DNA from: Palsa-601 sp963801185
GTDB lineage: Bacteria; Actinomycetota; Acidimicrobiia; Acidimicrobiales; Bog-793
DNA length: 64,000 bases
NCBI GenBank assembly: GCA_963801185.1
Contig: CAWDDW010000003.1
Coordinates: forward strand, 1,674,001-1,738,000
Direction: 5' to 3'
Each line of letters starts with the position of its first letter. Position 1 is the first letter of the stretch. The translations under genes and the position numbers were made by a program. Shown here one piece after another: positions 26,942 through 36,863 of the stretch. The notes below the pieces were generated by a model. That model ran no database searches. It saw nothing but the letters and a program-made list of their open reading frames with translations, and was not told where the DNA came from.

Positions 26942-28134
26942 TTACCGGCTGACCACGAGCGCCGGCGTCGACTGGTCGCTCACCGGCCGTGGATCCTCGC
27001 CCCGTCGGCGCAGCAGCACCGCGGCAACGAGCAAGACGAACCCGATGATCAGGGCCGACAGGGGCAAGGTGGTTCCGACCAGGGTCAACGCGAACGAGTC
27101 ATTCTTGACCTGCTTGATCTCGGCCTGGAGCGTCGCCGGCGTGTCGGTGTAGACGAACTTGGACACTGTCGCTATGGGCACCGCGACTCCGAGCACGCTC
27201 GCAGGCAGCTCGACTGCTCGCGTCTCGACGGCCTGTAGGTCCACCACGACTCCGTCGCGTGGCCCCACCCAGTACGTGTAGCGAGCAGCGTAGGTGTATG
27301 CGAGGGGCACCGTGTTCGGGAGCTTCCCGAACGCGGTCCCGAGCCGCGCGGCTCGCTGGCCGGGAGCTTCAGCCCCGCTACCACCGCCCCGACTTCGGCC
27401 TTGGACACGCCTCTCGGCAGGCTGGCAAGCTCCTGCGGATCGGTGATCTGTGCGGGCGGCGTGACCTGCTTGAAGACGTAGGCCTGGAAGCCGAGAACAC
27501 GGCTTCCCGTGCCCGACGGGGACGGGACGCGTGTTGCGGTGCCCGCGTACCGGAGCGGCGTCGTCCTACCGGTGTCCTGCACCCAGCCCGTGTAGTCCCG
27601 CGGTTGTGTGGGGATCGGGAAGCTGATCGTGAGCCCGCGCGCCGCGGTGAGTCCCGACCCCGAGATCGCCGTCGAGGGCGAGAGCGTCGTGCGGTCGACG
27701 GCGTAGCGGTTGTTCATTCCGGGAAGCGACTTTCCGCCGGCGCTCTCTGTCACCCGGTAGTCGGCCACCGCCGCCGAGCCGTTCGCCTTCAGCACCCGGA
27801 CCGACTCTTTGATCTGCAACGGAAGGTTGGTCAGGAGCAACGGCGCGGTCGAGCCTGGCGCTAGAGCCGCCTGGTTGAGCAACACGGGGGCGGTGCCGGC
27901 ATAGACGGTCGTGGTGTTCGTGTTTGCAGGCAACTTGGCGGCCGCCGGCAGCACCACGAACCGGACAACTCCGGCCGCGGCGATGAGGAGGATCCCGACG
28001 AGCGCGAGGGCGATGCGCGTGCGATGCAGGCGGTGGGCCGCCCGCTTCCCGGACTTGTGGGGCTGGCCGCCTTGAGGGGCAGGCTCCACCTCGTCGGCCA
28101 GTGCTGGATGGTTCTGCTTCAGTGCGAGAGCCAT
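26942..28134 (-). CDS. DUF3068 / PorA-family membrane protein (frameshifted)
   Basis: ATG 28134 follows GGAGG. The N-terminus is cytosolic and charged, then one membrane segment (IALALVGILLIAAAGVV, residues 42-58), a large outer domain with repeated Thr/Ala/Val strands, and a C-terminal membrane segment (LIIGFVLLVAAVLLRRR). The frame changes near 27345 (KLPASEP to RLGTAFGKLP); after it TYWVGPRDGVVVDLQ and IATVSKFVYTD fit the DUF3068 family exactly. Members are named porin PorA-like proteins in actinobacteria and sit in the envelope. It heads the MFS/ALDH/GMC operon. A single indel in a GC-rich run (ccgcgcggctcg) would restore it. Confidence 0.75.
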
Positions 28135-28339
28135 AGTGTCGCCTCCGAAAGTTCGACGGCCAAACCTCAGTGTCCCCCTCGACGCGAGAAGTACCAGAGT
28201 CCTTAGTCCCTCTTTGACTGTCGGGACCTTTGCCTCTGTTCGCCGACCGGTCGAATACCGAGACTGGGGGCAGAAGGTGACTGTGGTGACAAGCCCAGGC
28301 CGACGCTTGAAGGGCGCGGCCCGTGAGAAGGAGTGCTAC

Positions 28340-28555
28340 ATGCCAGAAAGCGTCTACAAGGTCATCGAGCTCGTCGGCACGAGTAGTGAGTCATGGGAGA
28401 AGGCGGCGGCCGCTGCTGTGGAGAAGGCCTCGCAGACGCTGCGCGATCTTCGCGTCGCCGAGGTGTCGGAGTTGGACATGCACATAGAAGACGGCCGCGT
28501 CACGTCCTACAGGGCCAAGGTGAAGGTCTCGTTCAAGTACGAGGGCACCGACTGA
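28340..28555 (+). CDS. dodecin (flavin-binding)
   Basis: ATG 28340 follows AAGGAG. The 71-residue protein is a full-length dodecin: VYKVIELVGTSSESW at the start, KASQTLRDLRVAEV in the middle, and VTSYRAKVKVSFKYEG at the end, with the family's Trp and Gln positions present. Dodecins form hollow dodecamers that store or buffer riboflavin, FMN or lumichrome in the cytosol. It stands alone between the divergent PorA-like gene and the FG-GAP gene. Confidence 0.95.
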   Translation: MPESVYKVIELVGTSSESWEKAAAAAVEKASQTLRDLRVAEVSELDMHIEDGRVTSYRAKVKVSFKYEGTD

Positions 28556-28737
28556 GCCTGAAGGGCCTCTCGTCCGGGCCGGACGCTCGTCCTCCCCGAC
28601 GTCACCACCGCCCGCTCGGCGGAGGCCGCGGTTCATGCCGACCGAAGAGTCATTGGACCCTGTTGCCGACCGGTCTGCGGTCTCACAATCAAGCTGTAGA
28701 TGTCTCTCCGGCGTCAGCTCGCGATGGGATGTGTGAC

Positions 28738-29955
28738 ATGCGCAAGTCCCGCATGATCAGTCTGTTCGCACTTCTCGCTCTCGGCTCGATCTCGCTCCCG
28801 GTCATGGCCGGCAACACCCCGGCCGTCGGGGCAAGTCCGAGGACATCGCCGATCGGCAAGCAACTCGCCGAGCTGAAGGCCTCCGACAGCGGCGCCGGCG
28901 ACCGCTTCGGCTCCTCGGTGGCCACCTCGGGCACGACGGTCTTAGTGGGGGCGTTTGCGTACGCCAACTACGAGGGACGGGCGTACGTGTTCACCAAGAC
29001 GGCGAGCGGCTGGACGCAGGCCGCCGAGCTGAAGGCTTCCGACGCTCGCGCCGGCGACCAGTTCGGCTTCTCGGTGGCCATCTCGGGCACGACCGCCGTG
29101 GTGGGGGCTTATTCTCACGCCCACGACGCCGGCAGGGCGTACGTGTTCTCCAGGACCGCAAGCGGCTGGACACAGGCCGCCGAGCTGAAGGGCTCCGACA
29201 CCGCCGGAGGCGACCTCTTCGGCTACTCGGTAGGAATCTCGGGCACGACCGTCGTAGTAGGGGCTTATGGGCATGCAGACACCGCGGGACGGGCGTACGT
29301 GTTCACCAAGACGGCGTCCGGCTGGAAGCAGGCTAAAGAGCTCGTGGGCTCCGACACGGTCGAGTACGACGCCTTCGGCGTGTCGGTGGCCATCTCGGGC
29401 ACGACGGCGATAGTCGGTGCTGTTGGTCATCCCTCCCAAATTGGCCAACCCAGCTTCGCGGGCCGGGCCTACGTGTTCACCAAGACGGCGTCCGGGTGGA
29501 AGCAGGCTGTCGAGCTGAAGGGCTCCGACACCGTCACCGGCGACCGCTTCGGGATCTCGGTGGCCATCTCGGGCACCACCGCCCTAGTCGGGGCTTTTTA
29601 CCACGCCAGCGACGAAGGGCGGGCGTACGTGTTCACCAAGGTGGCTACCGGCTGGAAGCAGGCTAAAGAGCTCGTGGGCTCCGACACGGTCGCCCCCGAC
29701 GAGTTCGGCGACTCGGTGGCCCTCACGGGCGCGACGGCCGTAGTCGGGGCTTCTGAGCACGCCTACGCCGCCGGACGGGCCTACCTGTTCACCAAGACGG
29801 CGTCCGGATGGAAGCAGGCCAAGGAGCTGGCTGGCTCCGATACTGCGATGTACGACGCCTTCGGCGTGTCGGTGGCCATCTCGGGCAACACCGCCGTGGT
29901 GAGTGCCAGCGGCCACTCGGGCGGCACCGGGCGGGCGTACGTGTTCGAGGCCTAG
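28738..29955 (+). CDS. secreted FG-GAP repeat protein
   Basis: Starting at ATG 28738 (ATG 28729 is possible) the 405-residue product has a signal peptide (MISLFALLALGSISLPVMA). It then has seven similar repeats of about 50-55 residues, each of the form ELKGSDTxxGDxFGxSVA, then GTTAVVGAxxH and GRAYVFTKTASGWKQA. This is the integrin-alpha-like FG-GAP repeat, which folds into a beta-propeller; seven blades would close the ring. The repeats are very similar in DNA too, showing recent duplication or gene conversion. It is probably an exported adhesion or binding protein. It ends with TAG at 29955. Confidence 0.8.
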   Translation: MRKSRMISLFALLALGSISLPVMAGNTPAVGASPRTSPIGKQLAELKASDSGAGDRFGSSVATSGTTVLVGAFAYANYEGRAYVFTKTASGWTQAAELKASDARAGDQFGFSVAISGTTAVVGAYSHAHDAGRAYVFSRTASGWTQAAELKGSDTAGGDLFGYSVGISGTTVVVGAYGHADTAGRAYVFTKTASGWKQAKELVGSDTVEYDAFGVSVAISGTTAIVGAVGHPSQIGQPSFAGRAYVFTKTASGWKQAVELKGSDTVTGDRFGISVAISGTTALVGAFYHASDEGRAYVFTKVATGWKQAKELVGSDTVAPDEFGDSVALTGATAVVGASEHAYAAGRAYLFTKTASGWKQAKELAGSDTAMYDAFGVSVAISGNTAVVSASGHSGGTGRAYVFEA

Positions 29956-30124
29956 CCCAGCCCGTCAGTAGGCACGCCAGTTGCCCTTGATGTCGCCGCA
30001 CCTGTCGCCCGCCCGCTGGTCCCGGCAGGCGAGCCTGTGGAGCGGTCCGAAGATCACAATGACTCGCACCCGTGGTGTGCTGAGCTCTACGTCAATACCC
30101 CTCGGGTGAGCTAAGGAGTCCCCC

Positions 30125-30862
30125 ATGAGCGCCTTCTTGACCGAGATCCGCCAGACACTCCTTCCGTCCCGGGAGGGCAAGGACGGCCCTTTGCCACCCT
30201 TGCTGGTCGCCATGACCCTTGTCACAGGTCTCGTGGACGCGTTCAGCTACCTCGTCCTCGGGCACGTGTTCGTCGCCAACATGACGGGCAACGTCGTGCT
30301 CCTCGGTTTCGCGTTGGCGGGCGCGCCGGGGTTCTCGATCACCGCCTCCGTGGTGGCGGTTGCTTCGTTCGTTGTCGGCGCCGCCCTCGGTGGACAGCTC
30401 GGATCGAGGTTTGGAGCTCATCGAGGGCGGCTCCTTGCCGGAGCTGCGCTCGTGCAGGGCGTCTTCCTGACAGCCGGAGTGATCCTGGCAGCGCTCAGCG
30501 ATACTCCGACACCGACCGGGTACCGATACGGGTTGATCGTGTCGCTCGCGGTCGCGATGGGGATACAGAACGCCTCGGCGCGCAAGCTCGCCGTGGCGGA
30601 CCTGACCACAACTGTGCTCACCTTGACCATCACGGGCATCGCAGCCGACAGTGTGATCTTGGGTGGGAAGGGCTCCAAGGCGGGCCGCCGCATGGTTGCA
30701 GTCGGTGCCATGCTGTCGGGGGCTGTCATCGGCGCGACGTTCGTCGTTCACGCTCATATCGTCTATCCGCTTGCCATCGCCCTGATCGTGATCGTTGCCG
30801 TCGCAGCGGTGACGCGCGCGCCCGGTGTCTACGACGGAGCCTGGGTCAGTGCTGAATCCTGA
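30125..30862 (+). CDS. YoaK/DUF1275-family membrane protein
   Basis: ATG 30125 is preceded by TAAGGAG. The 245-residue protein has about six membrane segments and the family landmarks VTGLVDAFSYLVLG, FVANMTGNVVLLG and GIQNASARKLAV. DUF1275 members are inner-membrane proteins of unknown transport function, frequent in actinobacteria and proteobacteria. It appears monocistronic. The 169 bases before it carry nothing recognisable other than its ribosome binding site. Confidence 0.9.
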   Translation: MSAFLTEIRQTLLPSREGKDGPLPPLLVAMTLVTGLVDAFSYLVLGHVFVANMTGNVVLLGFALAGAPGFSITASVVAVASFVVGAALGGQLGSRFGAHRGRLLAGAALVQGVFLTAGVILAALSDTPTPTGYRYGLIVSLAVAMGIQNASARKLAVADLTTTVLTLTITGIAADSVILGGKGSKAGRRMVAVGAMLSGAVIGATFVVHAHIVYPLAIALIVIVAVAAVTRAPGVYDGAWVSAES

Positions 30863-31013
30863 GGTCACCTCGGTGCCTGACTGCCGTCGTGCCACGGGTC
30901 ACCGTCAGGCGAAGTTCCACGTGGGTACACTTCCGGGACGATTCCGAACCGCGCCTAGTCGAGGCGAGGACGCGGCGGCCGCGCAGAGAAGCCTCCGAGA
31001 GGGGAACGGTCAG

Positions 31014-33220
31014 ATGTTGCGTACCGCATCTCGTTTGGCAGCCTCCCTGGCTGCGATGTGCCTGGTGATCATCGTGCCTGTCGTCGCGGCGTCGGGTGCA
31101 GCGGCAAGTGACCTGGCGCCGGCCGCGGCGTCGACCATGTCGGACGGCGGCTACTCGGCCTGTGCGATCACCTCGGGGGGCGGCGTGGCCTGCTGGGGGT
31201 ATGGCTACTACGGCGAGCTCGGCAACGGTCAAGACAACAGCTCTTCCGTGCCCGTGGACGTCAGTGGCCTGAAGGGGGTCTCTGCTGTCTCGGTCGGCGC
31301 GTACTCGGCCTGTGCCATCGTGAGCGGCGGCAAGGCGAAGTGCTGGGGGTACAACTACTACGGCCAGCTCGGCAACGGGCAGACCAACAACGCCGACAAG
31401 CCGGTATCGGTGTCGGGGCTCACCGGCGTCAAGGCGATCTCGGTGGGCGGCTACTCGGCCTGCGCGATCGTGAGCGGCGGCAAGGTGAAGTGCTGGGGGT
31501 ACGGCTACTACGGCGAGCTCGGAAATGGGGGCACCGGCAACGCCGAAGTGCCGGCATCGGTGTCCCGGATCACCGGGGCCATCGCGGTGTCGGTCGGCGA
31601 GTACTCGGCCTGCGCGGTCGTGAGCGGCGGCGACGTGAAGTGCTGGGGGTACAACGACTACGGTCAGCTTGGCGACGGCAACGCGAACAATGCTCACAAG
31701 CCAGTCGCGGTCTCAGGCCTCAAGGGTGCCACCTCGGTGTCGGTCGGCTACTACCACGCCTGCGCCTTGCTCTCGGGCCACACGGTGAGCTGCTGGGGGT
31801 ATGGCGACTACGGCCAGCTCGGCGACGGCTCGTACGGGAGCTACGCGACCCCGCTCCCCGTAAAGGGCCTCAAAGGGGCGACAGGACTCTCCGCTGGCGG
31901 CAACACCACCTGCGCCGTGACGTCGTCGGGCTCGGCCGAGTGCTGGGGCGACGATGAGTACGGCCAGACCGGCGATGCGTCGTTCGACGACAACTCCCTG
32001 CCCTTCGTGATGCCCGGGGTCACTGGCGCCTCGACCGTCTCCACCGGGGACGAGTCCACATGTCTGATCGCAAAGGGCGCGGTCGAGTGCCTCGGCTCCA
32101 ATCTCTACGGCCAGCTCGGGTCGGACCACGTCGGCGAGGCGTTCTCGCCGATGCCGGTGAAGGGCCTGACCAGTCTCAGCGCGGCAGCCGTTGGCGACGA
32201 GGACTCGTGCGCCGTCAAGGCCGGCGAGGTGAGTTGCTGGGGGAGCAACTATTATGGGCAGCTCGGTGACGGAACGCTCGCAGACTCCGGCACACCTTCT
32301 CGTGTGAAGGGACTGACCGATGTCACGAGCGTCTCGGTGGGCTATGACCACGCCTGCGCCGTGGCGTCGTCGGGCGACCTCTGGTGCTGGGGCGACGGCT
32401 ACGACGGCGAGCTCGGCAACGGCACGTACCTGAGCAGCGTCCTTCCGGTGCGCGTCTCGGGCATCTCCTCGGCAATCGAGGTCGCGGCCGGCGACGACCA
32501 CACGTGTGCGCTGGAGTCGAATGGCGTCGTCGAGTGCTGGGGCGACGGCTATTACGGCCAGCTCGGGAGGGGCAATACCGAGTCGTCGGACGTGCCGAAG
32601 GCCGTAACGTCACTTCCTCTGGCCACGGAGATCACGGCAGGCGACGAGTTCTCCTGCGCTCTGTTAGGGACCGGAGTGGTCGACTGTTGGGGCGACAACT
32701 ACTACAGCCAGCTCGGCGATGGTTCGACGACTACCTCCGACGTTCCAGAGCAAGTGGAAGGACTGCCCACGGCCTCGACGATCAGCAGCGGTGACTCCGA
32801 CACGTGCGCGGTAGCCGGAGGACACGCCTACTGCTGGGGCGGGAACTACGACGGCCAGCTCGGCGACGGGAGCTACAACTCGTCGACGACCGCTGAAGAG
32901 GTCGAGTCGATCTCCGGCGTCAAGGAGGCCGTCACGGGCGAGGAGAGCAGCTGCGCGCTCGTCTCGGGCGGCGTCGCTTGCTGGGGCGAAGGCGAATACG
33001 GCCAGCTCGGAGGTGGAGTGTCCCGGAGTCTGAAGGGCCGGAGACCTATCCGGGCCTGACCAAGGCCACCCAGATATTCGTCGGCGGGTACAACACGTGT
33101 GCGATCGTGTCCAAGGGCGCGATGGACTGCTCGGGCAGCAACGCGGAGGCCCAGCTCGGGCTCGGCTACCTCGGTTACGCGACGTCGCCGACCAAGGTCG
33201 TAAAGCTCAAGCTCGCCTGA
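31014..33220 (+). CDS. secreted RCC1-repeat beta-propeller protein (frameshift near C-terminus)
   Basis: ATG 31014 follows GAGAGGGG; a signal peptide runs to about residue 30 (AMCLVIIVPVVAASGAAA). Fourteen RCC1-type units follow, each with CWGxxxYGQLGxG and a second Cys in a YSACAIVSGG-type strand, enough for two seven-bladed propellers. The frame changes near 33028 within the last repeats; the other frame gives FVGGYNTCAIVSKG and ends KVVKLKLA with TGA at 33220. A one-base loss there would explain it. In bacteria such proteins are usually exported and bind protein or carbohydrate. No enzyme motif is present. Confidence 0.8.
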
Positions 33221-33545
33221 CGGCGGTCACAGCAACCCGAGTCCGGCGCAGACGTCCTACAACGACAGCGGCTCTGGTGACGACACACTCGTCACGTACG
33301 GGTCCTGATTGCGCCGACCGAGAAGGACGCTGCCTGAGTGGGGCCTCCCAGCCTGTAGCATGGCTTTGGTTCACTTCGAGCCACTGAGCTCTCGCCTGTA
33401 CGGGGGCAGATCGGCGGTCCCGGTGGGGCCTATCGTGTTCGACCAGCTTGAAAATTCGGGACTCAGCTCCCGCGCGCTCTTCCTCGAGCGCACTTTCTGC
33501 TGCCACGGCGAGGAGAATCGCTCCGTCTGACGGGCGTCTCCCCTT
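33221..33545. other. no supported gene
   Basis: 325 bases between the RCC1 gene and the glycosyltransferase. No coding frame with the window's codon bias, and no terminator hairpin that I can defend. Confidence 0.4.
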
Positions 33546-34604
33546 ATGAGAATCGCGATTGTGGCACCACCTTGGCTTCCCATTCCTCCACCTGCGTACG
33601 GCGGGACGGAGAATCTCCTGGACGCGCTCGCACGCGGACTGCAACGAGAGGGCCATGAAGTCATCTTGTGCACCACGGGCGACAGCACCTGCCCCGTCGG
33701 CCGGACATCGGTGTTCGAGAAGGCCATCGGGGTCGGGTCAGGGAGCAGCGTCGACGAGATACGCCACATCCTGCATGCCTACGAGGCGGTCCAGGACTGC
33801 GATGTGGTTCACGACCACACGCTCGTCGGACCGCTCTACTCGGCTGCCTTCCCGGATCTCCCGGTCGTGACGACCAACCACGGACCTTTCAATGCGGAGC
33901 TGATCGACCTCTACCGGGTGCTCTCAGACCGAGTGCCGGTGATCGCAATCTCCGAGCACCAGGCAACGACCGCTACAGACGTCCGGATCGCCGCCGTGAT
34001 CCATCACGGGGTCAGCCTCGACGACTTCCCGGTTGGGAAAGGCGGCGGTGGCTACGCGATGTTCCTCGGCCGGATGCATCCCGGCAAGGCCCCCCACGTA
34101 GCGGCCGTGATCGCTCGGGAAGCCGGATTCCCACTGAAGATCGCCGCCAAGATGAACGAGCCGGCGGAATACGCGTACTTCGAGGAGATGGTGCGGCCCC
34201 TCCTCGGTGGTGACGTGGAGTACGTCGGCGAGGTGGACCGTCCGACGAAGCTGGCGCTCTTGTCGGAGGCCGAGTGCCTTCTCAACCCGATCGCATGGCC
34301 AGAGCCGTTCGGAATGGTCATGATCGAAGCTCTTGCATGCGGGACACCTGTGCTCACGACTCCCTTCGGTGCGGCACCCGAGATCGTGAGGGACGGCGTC
34401 GTCGGTTACGTTCGCTCAGACCGTGCCGGCCTCGTCGAGGCGCTCGGGCATGTCCACGAGATCGACAGGGGCGAGTGCCGTGGGCGGGTGGAGGAGCGTT
34501 TCTCTGTCGAGCGCATGGTGGCCGAGCACGTCGAGGTGTACGAACAGGCGGCCGCTGGTCTCCTCGGCGCGCCCTTTGACACGCTCGTGGATGATGCGGC
34601 TTGA
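33546..34604 (+). CDS. GT4-family glycosyltransferase
   Basis: A 352-residue GT-B glycosyltransferase. The N-terminal acceptor domain begins MRIAIVAPPWLPIPPPAYGG, with Gly-Gly-Thr-Glu next. The donor domain has FLGRMHPGKAPH and the GT4 signature PEPFGMVMIEALACGTPV, whose two Glu contact the nucleotide sugar, then PEIVRDGVVGYV. No secretion signal is present, so it works in the cytosol. It precedes a glycogen-debranching-type glycosidase by 24 bases, suggesting a role in making or trimming an alpha-glucan or trehalose-like glycan. The start has no strong ribosome binding site. Confidence 0.9.
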   Translation: MRIAIVAPPWLPIPPPAYGGTENLLDALARGLQREGHEVILCTTGDSTCPVGRTSVFEKAIGVGSGSSVDEIRHILHAYEAVQDCDVVHDHTLVGPLYSAAFPDLPVVTTNHGPFNAELIDLYRVLSDRVPVIAISEHQATTATDVRIAAVIHHGVSLDDFPVGKGGGGYAMFLGRMHPGKAPHVAAVIAREAGFPLKIAAKMNEPAEYAYFEEMVRPLLGGDVEYVGEVDRPTKLALLSEAECLLNPIAWPEPFGMVMIEALACGTPVLTTPFGAAPEIVRDGVVGYVRSDRAGLVEALGHVHEIDRGECRGRVEERFSVERMVAEHVEVYEQAAAGLLGAPFDTLVDDAA

Positions 34605-34628
34605 CAAGGCCCTGATGGTGCCGATCTC

Positions 34629-36753
34629 GTGACCGAGCCCTGGGCCTTCGCCGGCGAGCCGACCGTGAAGAGCCTGGCGGGCGGCTCCGTCACGCTTGTC
34701 GAGGGTGGCTCGTTCTCGATCTCTTCCCTGAACGGCGACATCGACCCCGGCAGTGCCCAGGGACTGTTCTTCGAGGACACCCGATTCGTCTCGACTTGGA
34801 GACTCCGCCTCGACGACGCTGAGCTGCAGAGCCTCGCGTCGATCATGCACCACCCCTTTGCCGCCACCTTCGTCTCGAGGGGCCAGCCGCACCCCGGCCA
34901 GACCGACAGCACCCTCTTCGTGGAGCGGAGCCGGTACGTGGGCAACGGCATGCGTGAGGATCTCGTGGTCCGCAACTTCGGCCGCGAGCCGGCCGCCTGC
35001 TCGATCGCCTTTGAGCTCGAGGCTGACTTCGCCCACTTGTTCGAGGTGAAGGAGAACCGCGTCCAGGTGCGAGGCAATCACAGCGTGGCGGTGGCCGGTT
35101 CGGTGATGACGTTCGCTTACGAGAACCGGGAGGTATCGCGGCGCGTGGAGGTGGAATTCCCGTCCGAGGCCCGTGTGACCCCGGGGCTGGCGAGGTTGGA
35201 CGTGGTCGTCCCTGCCGGCGGCGAGTGGAGCACCACTCTCGAATTCCGGCTCGGCGTGGACGGGGACGAGGTCGAGCTCCGCTACGACGACGGGGACTCG
35301 GTCGAGCTCTCGACTCCGGTGACACGATTGAGGGACTGGGAGTCGACGGCGCCCCGCGTGCACACTGACGACGACGGCGTCAACGCCACCTTCCTCCAGA
35401 GCCAACGCGACCTTGGTGCGCTCCGGATCTTCGACCCCGAGCACCCACACAGAGCCGTCATCGCGGCCGGCGCCCCGTGGTTCATGACACTGTTCGGGCG
35501 GGACTCCCTCATCACCTCTCTCATGACCCTCGAGGTCGACCCGAGCCTCGCCACGAGCACGCTGCTCACTCTCGCCCGCATGCAGGGCGAGCGCGTTGAT
35601 GCCCTCACCGAGGAGCAGCCCGGAAAGATCCTGCACGAGGTGCGGAGGGGTCTGACGACCGTCGTGGACGCTCGAGCGGGCTCCGTCTACTACGGATCGA
35701 TCGATGCCACACCTCTTTTCGTCGTTCTCTTGGGCGAGCTCTTCTCCTGGGGCGTTGCCGACGAAGTACTCGAGCAGCTCCTCCCGCACGCCGACCGAGC
35801 CCTCGAGTGGATCGTGCGTTACGGCGACCGGGACGGTGACGGTCTCGTCGAGTATCAACGTGCGACCGAGCGAGGGCTCGCCAACCAGGGATGGAAAGAC
35901 TCCTTCGACGGAGTGAGCTTCGCCAGTGGGCGGCTTGCCGACGCGCCGATCGCGCTCTGCGAGGTCCAGGGCTACGTCTATGCCGCCTTCATTGCGCGGG
36001 CCGAGATCGCGCGCAAGCTCGGCGATGCTCCGGCGGCACGCGAGCTCGAGGAGCGCGCGCGAGCGGCTCAAGATCGCGTTCAACGAGCGTTTCTGGCTGG
36101 AAGAGCGCGGCTACTACGCCATGGGGCTCGACGGCGAGAAGTCTCCGATCGACTCGCTCACCTCGAACATCGGCCACTGCCTCTGGGCAGGCATCGTCGA
36201 CGATGACAAAGCCAAGAGGACCGTCGAGCACCTCTGTGGACCGGAGATGTTCACGGGCTGGGGGATCCGGACGCTCGCGAGCTCGATGGCGCGGTACAAC
36301 CCCGTTAGCTACCACAACGGCTCTGTGTGGCCTCATGACAGCGCCATCTGTGCTGCAGGGCTCGCCCGGTATGGCTTCCTCGAAGAGGCCGAGGCCGTGA
36401 CCGTCGGGCTCTTCGAGGCGGCAGATGCCTTCGGCGGCCGGCTGCCAGAGCTGTTCTGCGGGTTCGACCGCGGAGCGTTCCCGATCCCGGTCCCGTACCC
36501 GGCCTCCTGCTCGCCTCAGGCCTGGGCGTCGGCTGCGCCCTTCTGGCTGCTGCGGACGTCACTGCTGCGCCTCGAGCCGTCAATCCCCGACGGAACGGTC
36601 ACTTGCGCGCCGGTCGTCCCACCCGGGTTCGGGACACTGCTGGTCGAGAACCTCTTGCTCGGCGGTGCCCGGGTCTCGGTCACGGCGACAGGGTCGACGG
36701 CCGAGGTGAGTGGTCTCCCCGGGAGCTTGCGGTTGCTCCACGACCCGGCTTGA
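34629..36753 (+). CDS. glycogen-debranching-type amylo-alpha-1,6-glucosidase (frameshifted)
   Basis: GTG 34629, 24 bases after the GT4 gene. The rejoined product has about 708 residues. The N-terminal part is a GDE N-domain (GLFFEDTRFVSTWRL, LVVRNFGREPAACS). The (alpha/alpha)6 barrel follows, with PWFMTLFGRDSLITS, SVYYGSIDATPLFV and RGLANQGWKDSFDGV. The frame shifts by one base at the gcgcgcgcg run near 36058; the other frame continues with YYAMGLDGEKSPIDS and NGSVWPHDSAICAAG to the end. In this family acidic residues in the GRDS and GWKDS loops serve catalysis. Slippage in the GC run is the likely cause. Its partner is probably the GT4 glycosyltransferase. Confidence 0.85.
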
Positions 36754-36863
36754 GCCGGGAAAGGCACCGCAACGGGGGAAGTCCAGCTTGCAGCGAAGGG
36801 ACTCTGGCGTCATACTCGCGAACGGCCGCCCGCCAGGGTTGCTGTGAAATCCGGGGGGGGACG

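Noticed and set aside
34416..36083. Long minus-strand ORF of 555 codons opposite the glycosidase
   Set aside because: Long antisense frames are usual in GC-rich genes. The plus strand has catalytic motifs and the coupled GT4 neighbour.
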